Source: Caprimulgus europaeus
Taxonomy: Eukaryota; Chordata; Aves; Caprimulgiformes; Caprimulgidae
Length of the DNA stretch: 64,000 nucleotides
Reading direction: 5' to 3'
NCBI GenBank assembly: GCA_907165065.1
Contig: OU015525.1
Span: forward strand, 48,285,037 to 48,349,036
The notes beneath the pieces were generated by a model. It was not told the DNA's origin. It did not search any database and worked only from the letters and a program-made list of their open reading frames with translations. Shown in pieces: positions 1 to 10,838 of the stretch (its first letter is position 1; every line of letters begins with the position of its first letter). The position numbers and the translations under genes were made by a program.

Positions 1-992
1 TGCTGCTCACCACCTCATTCCTCTGAATATGTGACTTGGATTCTTTATAAATCACAATCACTGTTGTTTGTAATGTCGATACTTATTTCTCAGGCTCTCC
101 TAGCCATGGTGTGAATGATTCCCAAACAGATGTAGATTTAGTAGGGAATTGGCAAATTGTATGGTAATATACTGTTCCTTATTAGTGTTTGTCCTAGTAT
201 ATTAAAGTCAGACTCTTTGCTTTCATATGCATGGTACTTATTGTCATCTTTGCTTTTTCTCACTGTTCATAGCTTTTCATACTAGACCTAATGCCACTTT
301 TTTTAGTTTGACTTCTTTATCTTTTTTCTCTCTGTTTTTTCTAATTACTCTTCACATCTCTGAGATATCAACTGTGATTTCATTCTTCTATTTGTCTTAT
401 TTTCCTCTAGCCCTAATCTTTTCTAAGCATGTTTTTTTCTGATTTATTTTGCAAACTCCTCTCATTACTCAAATTTATCCAGCCCAGGAACACCTTCCCT
501 AATCTTTCATCCTGTCCGTCTACTTCAGATGCACCTGCAAGCTTAGCAGCTGGATGCGTTTCTCAACACAGCAATGACTTCCAGTATTCTATTCCCTCCT
601 GCTGTGGTTGTGCTCTTCAGACTATTTCTCATCATGTTCATCATCCCTATACCTTAAAATGAGAAAATATTTCATTTAGAGATGTCTAAGAAACAGCTGC
701 TAGCTACATGGTGGTCCTCTGATGGCTTTTCAGAAATCTTAACAGACTGAGAGAACAAGGGAGTTGGTTTGAATCTGTGCGTGGAGTATATGAAGACAAG
801 ATGATGTTCCTTACTTAGATGTAGCAGAGCCCTTCTGTTGGGTGTCTTCAGTTCATCTCGGTGGAGTAGTGGGGAACAGGCTTGTCAAGAACAGTCTGAC
901 GTGAGCGTTGACACATGCAGACTTTTCTGGCTGAAAAATTAATCTACGTTACTAATGTAATATATATGGAACACTTCATGTTTTCCATATAA

Positions 993-1020
993 AAATATAT
1001 TCACTTAAATATATTCACTT
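993..1020. repeat. Perfect 14-bp tandem duplication
   Basis: The unit AAATATATTCACTT occurs at 993-1006 and again directly at 1007-1020. It lies in an AT-rich patch (about 957-1045) with several TATATA runs. The likely origin is replication slippage. No function is implied. Confidence 0.9.
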
Positions 1021-1386
1021 ATATATATGAATTCATATACATAAATGAAGCTTGATGTGTATTCAACTAAATCCTGCAGCTTTACTTGAGAGTTTTCAAT
1101 ACGGTCTTGCACTCTTCAGTGAAAGCATCAAATATTGTGGCATTGACTAAAAAGCAATTGCCATTTATTACATGCTTAGTCATTTCCAGCACTCTTAATC
1201 TTATACAGGGGAAGCAAACTGCTGGGTCTTTCAGAGTTGATGTTGAGTTTTATACCATGAAATACCTGAATTATGGGGGTGTGGGGTGCAAAGGACACTT
1301 GTATTTTAATCCTGCTAAGTTGTAGGCGAGAACTGGAGTTTTAAGCTGAGGGTTCTAATTTTGTACTTTAAAACTCTTCTTTTTTT

Positions 1387-1409
1387 GGGGGGGGGAGGGT
1401 GGGGGGTGG
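1387..1409 (+). repeat. G-run cluster, possible G-quadruplex
   Basis: The + strand carries runs of 9, 3, 6 and 2 guanines separated by single A or T bases, straight after a T run. The 9-G run can supply two G-tracts, so four tracts of at least three G with one-base loops are available, which satisfies the usual quadruplex pattern. Folding in the cell is an inference. Confidence 0.7.
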
Positions 1410-4099
1410 TGCTGATATGATTTAGCATGACTGATTACTACAATATAATCTGAAAATACCTTTGTGAATAGATCTATATGCTGGGTTTTTTGTGGGGAGT
1501 TTTGTTGTGCTTTGGTTTTGGTTTTTTTTCTTCTCAAAGTTTATGTAATTATTTTTTGTGAAGTATGCCTGGTAAATTCATGATTATGAAAGACTACTTC
1601 AGTGTTTCATGGGGTGCAGTATGACTACTAATTAGTATGAAGAAGGCTGCACTGCCTCTGTCCTCCCATAGATTTCTAGTTCCTAAAGGTGAGAAAGCCT
1701 GCCTCTTCTCTTTTTCCTAGCAGTTTTGCATCTTGCCTTCAGGATAATGTAAAATATATGGGGCTTTTCTGCATACTTTCTCCTCCCTTTGCAGGGTACC
1801 AGTTTTGTTGTTTTTCTTTTGGTTTTGCCCAGGACCTTTTCAGTGGCCTGTGGGTACCCAGGCATCCTGTGTGCTTTCCTGCCATTTTATCCATCCAGCT
1901 CCTGAGTAGCTTCATCATGCAGACCATGTCCCCATTCCTCAGGCCACAGATTTAATTTTTGTGAAAATTCAGGAGAAATATTGTAAAAAAATCAGATAAA
2001 AATCCCATTTTAAGAAAAGGTTTTAATTCCATTAATTATCATGAGCTTTCTCAATTTAGTCTGCCATTGCTGAAGCCATCCTGGGGTACAGGAAGGGTGC
2101 TATTGAGGATAAGGAGGTGGGCTCTTTTCCCCACTCTGCCATACTTGGTAATCCAAGGGCATTTGTTGGGTCCTCTAGTAACCTGATGAGATATTTTTAG
2201 TCCATGGAGCTTAATCCTTATCTTGACACTCTTAAGTAATGAATGAATGTGTGCATACACACAGTAATATTTAGCCTTTGCTGTTTGTGTGGATTGATTT
2301 CTATTTAAACCTTGCTTAAGTGGAGCAACATTGGTGTGGCTTAAAGGACAGTTCATATGCAATGGATTGCAAAGGCAACTGTTTACACAAAGTCATAGTT
2401 TTCCCAGACAGGCTTCAGTAAATACATTAAACCAATATATTTGTAGAAATCAGATTTGTAAATAAAGGAGAAAAGGACACTGCTCAATAGCAGTTATTAA
2501 TCATGAATAATTTAGTTCTTTTAGTAACCTTGAAATATTTATGTTGTCAAAGTCTTGGGTAGTTTATGGGAGTCTTGTTAACTCTGTTGAAGAAAGCCAC
2601 TGGTATTGAAAGGAAATCTTCCTGGTTTACACTGCACACTTACTAATGAGGCTGTTTTAACATCACTGGGTGTGTTTAGGTTTTACCCTTCTGGTCAGAA
2701 TATGCTATCTTCTCTGTGTAAAGTGTTTTTATTTCTTTCCTTTTTAAAAAATCTACCTCATTATTGGATTGAAGCACAAAAGAGGGAGGATTCAGTAGGA
2801 TCAGTAAATGCTGCTTGGTGAGCAGTTATAGAGTTCTTGAAGTCCCAGAAATGCTACAAGATTTTATTAGGTGAATTTCACCATAAAACATATAATGGGT
2901 TTCCTTTTCCCTCTCCCTGAAATGGATGCGAGCTGTAGGGCGAGAACAATTGTCTTTGCACAAAAGATTCTAATAAGAAAAAGGTAGAGATTGATACTTT
3001 GTCAAACCATAATGATCTAAAAACACAAGTAAAAGCTAAATATAAGAAATGATGGTTTTTAGAGCTAGTGATTGTAGAGTCTCACTCTATCTTCAGAAGT
3101 TGCAAAACCCAGAAGCTTTAAGAAAAATAAGGTAAAATTTCATATTGCAGCATATAACATATAAGGCTGTATTTAGCTGTTTGTGAGGATGTTCTTCCTA
3201 GGTCTGCCTCAATCTTGCATGACATCCATTTTACTTTTATCATTTCTATAGCTAAGTCTCATCTAATTTTAGAAATCCTTCTTTCTTAAAAGAAATTCCT
3301 GCCATGCTGTTTACTTGAGGGTATTATGGAAGAGCATTTCTGAGTTGGTGGTATGTTTTTAGCTTCCATGTTCCAGTGGTATAAAAGAAATCAAATGGTA
3401 TGAGTTTTTTGGGGCTCCTCTCAGCTATGTATTCAATAGCATGTTTGTACAGAAGCTACTGACATTTTGTTTATTATTGTAGATAACTTTTGACTACCCA
3501 CCCAACTTTGTTCATACCTAGATCACAGACGTCTCCTTCTAGAAAGGTGTAACACATGCCTCAATTGTACTTAGGACACCTAAACTTACTCTTTCTTACC
3601 TGTTTTCAAACAGGACTTTCAAAAGAGGCTACTATAACTTTCTTATACATATATAGGTATGTAATTGAACTCGCTTCAAAATTTGTATTGCAACTGCTGC
3701 TGAAGGGTTTTTTGGCTTGATACTGGAACATTTATGAGGTGGGCTGTCCTCTCTCTTGGGAAGGCTGAATGTCAGTCATGCTGTCGTCAAAATGGTCTTT
3801 TGAATTGGTTATGAAACATATATAAGTAGTCTTTGCATTGTTTTCCAGTTATTCAGGTCCTTGGAGCAGAACATCTAGATGACATTTGTAAATGTGATTT
3901 TCACATGGATTCCTTAGCAATCATTCTTTCTGTTAAGTAGCTATGCTTTTTTTTTTTCATATGATATAGGAGTTATTAATTTTTTAACAGATGTGCTGTC
4001 ACTGAGTGGTCAGTTTTCAGTTATTGTCTGCCATTGTTGTTGCTTTTAGTAACTGATAGTTCACAGCACCTCCTTCCGCTTTCGGGTGCTGATGTGGGT

Positions 4100-4773
4100 T
4101 GCAATGGCAGAGTTCAGGCCATAAACAACTGGCTACAGGACTGGTGCTATAGGCAGGGCTTTGGGTTCTTTGATAATGGCTGGGTTCATAGGACACCAGT
4201 ACAGACAGTAATGTGTGAGGAAGGTTTATCTCGCAGGGGCAAAAAGAGGCTGGGGCAGGAATTAGCAGCACTCATTTGGAGAGCTTTAAACTAGATTGGA
4301 AGGGGGAAGGGGTCACGGCTGGGCTTGTGCCAGTGGGGCAGCAGTTTGGAATTGATGAAGGCAGGGAGGCCTCCCACCCCCCTAGGCTGAAACTGGTGAA
4401 CTCGACTCGCTCCCTGAAATGCCTGTACACCAATGCACGCAGCATGGGGAACAAGCAGGAGGCATTAGAAACCCGTGTTCGGTCAGGGGATTATGATCTG
4501 GTAGCAATTACAGAGACATGGTGGGATAGCTCACATGACTGGAATGTGGTCATGGATGGCTATGTCCTTCTCAGGAAAGACAGGCCAGAGAGGCGAGGTG
4601 GTGGAGTTGCTCTTTATGTGAGAGAGCAACTGCAGTGTATTCAGATCCATCCAGGGGCGGATGAGGAGCTAGTTGAAAGCCTGTGGGTAAAAATCAAGGG
4701 GCAGGCTGGTAGGGTTGATACTGTCGTGGGTGTCTATTACAGGCCACCAGATCAGGGTGAAGAAATTGATAAA
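4100..4773 (+). mobile_element. CR1 LINE internal fragment (ORF1 end and ORF2 endonuclease start), 3'-truncated
   Basis: Two overlapping open frames on the + strand match CR1. The first ends at 4294 and reads like the C-terminal part of the CR1 ORF1 esterase-like domain (NWLQDWC...RQGFGFFDN...RRGKKRLGQELAALIWRALN). The second runs from about 4276 to 4773 and matches the N-terminal AP-endonuclease domain of ORF2: LKCLYTNARSMGNKQE, then ITETWWDSSHDW, RRGGGVALYVREQL, SLWVKIKG and VGVYYRPPDQGEE. The Asn of TNARS and the Glu of TETWW, endonuclease active-site positions, are present. Similarity stops just after GEEIDK, so the rest of the endonuclease, the reverse transcriptase and the 3' end are missing. 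LINE copies are usually 5'-truncated with an intact 3' end, so loss of the 3' part suggests a later deletion or breakpoint. The left border is approximate. The frame is well preserved, which suggests a moderately young copy. It cannot be active. Confidence 0.93.
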
Positions 4774-5015
4774 AGTTTCTCTGTTCCTGACTTGTTCAGT
4801 TTTTCTTAAGTGCACTGAACATTTTCAGAATAGCAAGTGGTTGCTGCTGGAATGCATTTAAGGCTGCTTACCTCTGTGTCTGATGTTGAACTGCTTTGAT
4901 ACGTCACTTGATTACAAACAGCCCTGTTAGAGTGTGTGATATGGTCTCTGCAAAATTCCAAGGGAAACCTTTGGTTTCTTACTAGAATTCAACTGGAAAT
5001 TTGGTATTTGTTTCT

Positions 5016-5016
<1 letters not shown>

Positions 5017-5046
<30 letters not shown>
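5017..5046. repeat. (GT)7(AT)8 compound microsatellite
   Basis: Seven GT units at 5017-5030 run directly into eight AT units at 5031-5046. It is a perfect compound dinucleotide repeat and probably length-polymorphic. Confidence 0.97.
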
Positions 5047-5871
5047 GCATGTATATTTACTATTAGTATCCTCTTTATTTCCCTTCTTTGTGTGGGAGTA
5101 GAGACTGCTGGTAGGCTAAATATTTTAAACAGAAACCTGTCTTCTCACTACAGTCAGATATTTGGATGCATAGAGATCAGTTTATATGTAAAAACTGTTT
5201 TGATGTTCAGTCTCAAGAACCTTTGTTTCTGTATTTTTGTTTCTATTTTACTCATTTGGTGTTACTGTAAACAGGTTTTTGCCATAAATTAGGGATAGTT
5301 TTTTATCATCTTGCAACATCTGTGAAATAAACATTTAAAGGTCAAGAGGCTGGTTACTTGTGACTGGTTACAAGTAATGGGAGCCATTTTAGTGTACAAG
5401 GGATTAATGTCCTACAGATGACGTGTATGATTTAGCTGGGAAAGACATGATGTATGTCTTAGAGCAAAAGGTTCAAGGAAGAAGAAAATTTCCTTAACTT
5501 TAAAAAAATAAAAAAACGTGGAAAAACTGGTTTTATTTTTGGTTCTTTTTTACTTATGAACATAATCATTATTACATGGCAGCATGGAGATTGGCTGAAC
5601 TTTCAAGTTTGGATGCCTGCTGCCCTAAAAAACAGTCTCACTTGTATTTATGTTAATGACATATTGAAAGAAAAAGAATGTTTCTGCATTTTTACAGTAT
5701 CTTTGTGGAAGGCATTTCATAACTGTCAGTTTGAGCAGATTAATGTCACATCAGCATATAGCGTTTTCCTTCCCAGCTCCTCCAACCTTAAGTCTTGGGT
5801 CTATATATGTGGGAGTGAATGTTACTGTCTTTGGCCACAAAGGAGTTGGGTGTTATAAAATGCTATGGTTG

Positions 5872-5941
5872 AACAAAAAAAAAAAACGAAAAAAACCCCC
5901 AAAAAAACCAAACAAGAAAACCCCACAAAAAAACCCCCACC
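5872..5941. repeat. A/C-rich low-complexity tract
   Basis: About 70 bases consist almost only of A and C on the + strand, in alternating runs of A (4-13) and C (2-5). It is the only sizeable tract in the window with A/C rather than G/T on the + strand. Open reading through it gives Lys/Pro-rich peptide, which is compositional and not evidence of a protein. Confidence 0.9.
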
Positions 5942-6930
5942 ATGACCTCCAAAGCTTGTTAATTTCTACCCAAAGTCCGGATCATTGACCAAATCAGTTT
6001 AAAGGCTCTTCTTTTGTAAAGAGGTAAATATTCATTACTCAAGAAAACAGCAAAACATGCTATATTTTAATCATTGCCTTGTATGTAGGTGAAACCGTTC
6101 CCAGGCATGTATGAGCCTCGCTTGATGTAAAGTTATTGCAAATAAAATATCACACGCATCCATTTGCTTTGGATTTTGATTGGTTTGATCTTGATTTAGC
6201 AGAGATGTGCAGCAGTGTTCTATACTGCCTGGAAAGCTCTAGTTGACAGCAAGTGGCAACAGTATTTTTCAACCTAGAAATTTTATCCCCTACAGTAGTT
6301 CTTTAGGAATTCCCACTCCTTCCAGTCCCACTCATAGCCACCAAAACCAATTGTTTCTTTACCACACTGAGAGCCTCACCACAGTAACAACATTCAAGAC
6401 TACCAAGACTATCACTGACCTCTATTAAACCTGTGTGATACCTGCTAGCAAATAGTTTGTCCCTCACAGCTTTATTGTTTAAAATTATTTTGTTTATATT
6501 GGCCAGGCAGCTTTCTATCACACAGTCCTGGCAGAAATCCACAGTGCATAGCTCTAGCAAAATCAGGCGAAGTAGGCACAGGTTTTTGTCTCTTAATGCT
6601 CCAACTTCCTAGGAGCTACATTTAACACCATCTACAAGGGATGATGACATGAGTTATCAAAGTGTCTGAGGAATGACAGAAATCTTCCTTTGTTGGTTTT
6701 TTTTTTTTTCCTTTTTAAGGTGACTGAGGATGCTAAACAAAGAATATTCAAGACTTCACATTGCCTATTTAATAATAATTTTCCTGGTTACAGTTCTGTA
6801 ATATTCTAAGGAAAAAAAATTAAAAAAAAAAAGCAGCAGGACATGGTCAAAGCTAGCCCTCTCCAGACTAATAATAGAGGAAAGGCATGTAGAGATGGTT
6901 GACAAATTTACTTTTTTCACTTGTGCAGGT

Positions 6931-6996
6931 TATTTTTTTTTCCTTTGGTTTGGGGTTTTTTGGTTTGTTGTTTGGTTGGTTGTTTTTTTTTTGTTT
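6931..6996. repeat. G/T-rich low-complexity tract
   Basis: The + strand consists of T runs interrupted by GG or GGGG (TTTGG/TTGG-type units), ending near a TTTAGGG. It is a simple-sequence tract with no coding content. Confidence 0.9.
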
Positions 6997-7716
6997 AGGG
7001 ATGCTGTACCTCAGAAGCTCCTGGAATGGTGGGAGTGGGATACAGGGCAACTGGAGTTGAGGCAGTAGTTACAGGGAGTTCAGATCACCATGCTCACCTG
7101 CTGTGAGCCAAGCAGACAAGGGAGAGGGGAAACTCAAAGTTGTTGGCTTTGGAAAATTGAGTTACTTGAGAAATGGAGATAGCAAGGCAGTACTTGTCTC
7201 CTGGCAAAGAATTGTATTGCCCTAGAATGTAATGGATGATGGCCTAATAGCCACAAAATTTGACATACACCTTGGGGGACAGCTTCTGCATGTCCTGGGC
7301 ACTGGATAACATCCAGAAAAGTAACTAAAGATCGGCAGCCTAAGGTTAAGAATAATCAGGATCAATATTGAATTTCACTGTGAGCAAATGCCAGGTGAAA
7401 GAAGAGCAGGTGGTAATTGATTTTATATTTAATGTGATTGGAATGGAGCAGGTCATTTCAGTAGCAATTATAATCTAGCAATAGAAGAACTTTCCCAGTT
7501 ATACGTATATGTATATGAGCATAGATGGAGGAAGAAGCTGTTAAAGGTTTGTAATACTTTCTGCTACAGATATATTATAACCTAGGCATAATACAAGCAC
7601 ACACTTAGAAACAGCTCAAGTAAGCTTGAGGTTATTTAGGTCCATGCAGTTGTACCATAGGTATGTGCATATTGCCTCTTGGTAAATTATTTGAAAAAGA
7701 AAAGAGGGTTTGGGGA

Positions 7717-7732
7717 TTTTTTTTTTTTTTTT
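7717..7732. repeat. Poly(T) tract, 16 T
   Basis: A homopolymer of 16 T on the + strand, followed by ATTATC. No adjoining processed-transcript structure or duplication is visible. Confidence 0.95.
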
Positions 7733-10725
7733 ATTATCGTCAACTGGGGAGATGTGGTGCATGAGTTCTGTTAGCTGCAGCTGGAAGCACTGAGCTGTAC
7801 TAAAGAGAAACAGGAAAATGTCAGTGCCTGATGCTTCACCATTCATCCACAAAATAGCTCTATTAAGGAAAGCAAATGTGTCTAATATGAAATAATAAAT
7901 GTAGTAAACATTGTGTACAAAGACAGTTTTCTCTCTGACTTTTGGCCGTACTTGGTATTCTTACTTAAACTTTTAAAAAGAGCAGACAGACCCTGGGAAG
8001 AGAAAGAAACACAGCTGTTCCTGAATTATTCTTTTGTTGACAAAACCTCATAGTTTTTCTATTGTTCAGAGGTGTATGCCAGGAGATGTTACTTTGACTT
8101 TGCATAACCATACTGTGTTTTCAGAGAATGGTATAAATAGGAGATAATGGGATGTTTAAAAAGAAAAGTATGTTTCTGCTCTAACACAGCTGTTGATGGT
8201 TCCCAAACATGCATCTGTGCAAGCCTTAATGTGAACAAGGGTCATGCTTTCTTGGCCTAAGATGGGGCCCATAGATCACCAGTGAAGAGACCTCTTTGCT
8301 GTGATGCGCAAATGCCGTTTTATCTGCGTAGCTGTGAGTTGCGATGTGATTTCCACCGTTCTCGATTGCTTGGGAAGCTGTCTGCTGTGGCTGCTCTTGG
8401 TAGCATTTCAGTGTGAATGAAAACGGAGTGGAGTACGTGCCCTGCAAACTTTGTGGGAGGGTCAGCTACTCTGCTGGAGGGGGCACAACGTCAAGTCCAT
8501 GCTCTTGAGGGACATGAACAGTCAATAGAGTGCCAAAAAGGGACCGGCAGGGCAAAGGCCACCAGCTTTGTCCTTTGTAGAGGGCTTTGGAGACAACAGT
8601 GAAGTAAAAAAGCTGTAGCTCTTTCATTAAAGGATGGTTACTAGTCAGGGAAGCTTTCAGTTTATTCCACCAAATATACTTGAACCCTGTTGTTTTTCAA
8701 ATTTATTGTTCCTGACTTTGGCCTCATGACAGGGGCAGTTGTAGAAGCTTTAGTTAGCAAAAGCTTAATAACGCTGTGTCCAGAGAATCTCACTTTTGCT
8801 TATCTATGCAAAATTATTTCTTTATTCCTGGGAAAACATTTAGTGGCCAAATAACAGAGACATCCATGTTCCAAAAAAAATCCCTACTACAGTATCACAG
8901 TACACTTTTCAAGTGAAGCATGCCAAGATAAATGAACAAAACGCATGTAGGTGCATTAATTTTATTTTTGTTTTTCTTTATTTCTGGCTCTTTCGTGGTG
9001 TCATTAAAGATTCATTAATGCACAGTATGCCTTGTCCACTACAGAGAACTAATGAGTTACAACCTGTTGGCATAAGCCATGACACTTGAATTGTGTGCAA
9101 AATGCAGCCTGTTCCTTTAAACATGTTATGTATATAATTCATTAGATGTCATTACTTTAAGATGATTCTGTAATTGTGGTCAAGAATTATGGTACACTTT
9201 CCAGAAAGATCTGCAGCTCTTCTTGATGTAGGGCCAAAGTATCAAGACTTTTAATGGACTTGGCTTGATTTATAAGCTATTTAGAAACATTCAAGCTGAG
9301 TAGGTTCACAGAACAGTTATTAATAAAGGCAACAGAAATTTGTTTTCCTTGGAAATGAAAATTTCCATATGAATGGAAGATCCTCAAGCTGTCTAACCTT
9401 TTTTGCCTACTAGCAGTCCTCTAAGAGGTCATCAAATATGTAAAATACTGATACTGGGGAACAAACAAATCCGTCATGTTCTGTGATGAGGGGGAAAGAA
9501 AGGGCAGGTAAGTTGAGAGAGGGACTGGAATTGGATGCAGTTTTCTCTTTTTTTACTCTTTTACTGTGGCAGTTGCTGACTTATTAATGTAATAATAAAG
9601 TCCATTTGATATGAATAGACTTCTAATCACTAAAGAAATTACTTGGAGCAAAGTCATTAGAATGAGAGTTGGCTGACTGGCCCCTGATTAAGTTATATCA
9701 AATGAAGCAACAAAATGTAAAACAAATGTATTTTTATGGGAATTATTTGATGATTTTTCTTTTTCCTCTTTGATCTTATGTCAAAGGTTTGCTATTGCAG
9801 TCTTGGGACTGGTGGCAGAGAGAAGGAAATGATAAAGATCTCTCAAAAAAACCTTATTTTGCCCCTGACTTTCAGATTAATTTCATTGAAATGGGGGGAA
9901 ACACAAAGTATATATGAAATAGAAGAAATAATATAAACATGATTATTGTACTTTTTGTTGTTTTTTTTTTTTTTAATTTTACTGTATCCTCTTACAGATG
10001 GCAAAATTAAATTCACTGTACTACTTTTCCATTACCATTTTTCACTTCACTGTGTCTGTTTTGAAGATGGACAGACGAAACTGGGCTTATATAGGCCGAG
10101 GTAGTTGCAATGAGGTATAGCTACTTCATGATTTATTTAACCTTTGAGCGGAAATTCCTTTCTGGTAGAATTAATCTGCAAATAGCTGAGGTGTGCTACC
10201 TCTAAGCTATGATTGATCATGCAATATAACAAAACTCTGTTGGCATCAGGTTTAGGAGTGATGTACATATAAATATAACCCAGATAAGACTGCCAGATGC
10301 TGTGACTGATGGGTGGGTTCAAGGTATTCTATGTAAGTAGTCAGCCTTGCCTCTCCAGCTACCAAAACATGCATATTGTGCAGCTGGCATTAATAAGCTG
10401 TAAATAAACATAGTTGAAGGACAATCTTTAAGCAAATATTATTCTGTGATGACTGATGCCACACTACAAATAATTAATGCACTTTCTTGAAAGCTAGAGG
10501 TTAATCTTGGTATTTTAAAGAGGCTAATCCACATTGACTAGTATCTACTTAAGGCAATTACATTAATTACTTGGGTGGTCATCTGTTTATTTTGCAATTT
10601 TGCTATCCTTGCAGGATTTATTTGTGCCTGAAGACCAGGTTTTTGCCATGGATCAGAAGACTGTTAGAATATCTAACTCCAGAGCTAGTATCACAGCATC
10701 TTTTTGGTTTCATCCCCCCTACTAG

Positions 10726-10838
10726 GCCAAAGATCCAGGAAAGAATCAAAAAGGCTAGTTCAGTCTGCTTAATAATGTGTTTCTTAAAGTTGACACATTC
10801 ACTAACAAATGTGTTTTGTTACGATTTACCACCTGAAG
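10726..10838 (+). other. Candidate exon (weak), 113 nt
   Basis: A long pyrimidine tract ending in CCCCCCTACTAG precedes 10726, and GAAG|GTAACT follows at 10838. Only one of the three frames is open: one leading base, 37 codons (beginning PKIQERIKKA, ending DLPPE) and one trailing base. The peptide matches no family I recognise and is hydrophobic in the middle. Splice-like borders around a single open frame of this size occur by chance, so this is only a candidate. Confidence 0.1.

Larger units (their letters stand above)
1..4099. other. Non-coding AT-rich single-copy DNA
   Basis: No recognisable gene or transposon was seen on either strand. Open frames are short, of low complexity (many Phe/Leu/Ser from T-rich codons) and resemble no family known to me. 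The block contains a G-run cluster at 1387-1409, a GT-rich tract around 1482-1532 and a perfect 14-bp tandem duplication at 993-1020, listed separately. The composition fits avian intergenic or intronic DNA. Confidence 0.7.

Noticed and set aside
5872-5988. Lys/Pro-rich peptide resembling a basic nuclear tail
   Set aside because: It is produced by an A/C simple-sequence tract and is not a protein.
7098-7150. Minus-strand exon ending at CAG|GTGAGC (7097)
   Set aside because: The donor is good, but the only pyrimidine tract upstream overlaps the putative exon itself and two frames are open by chance over about 50 bases.
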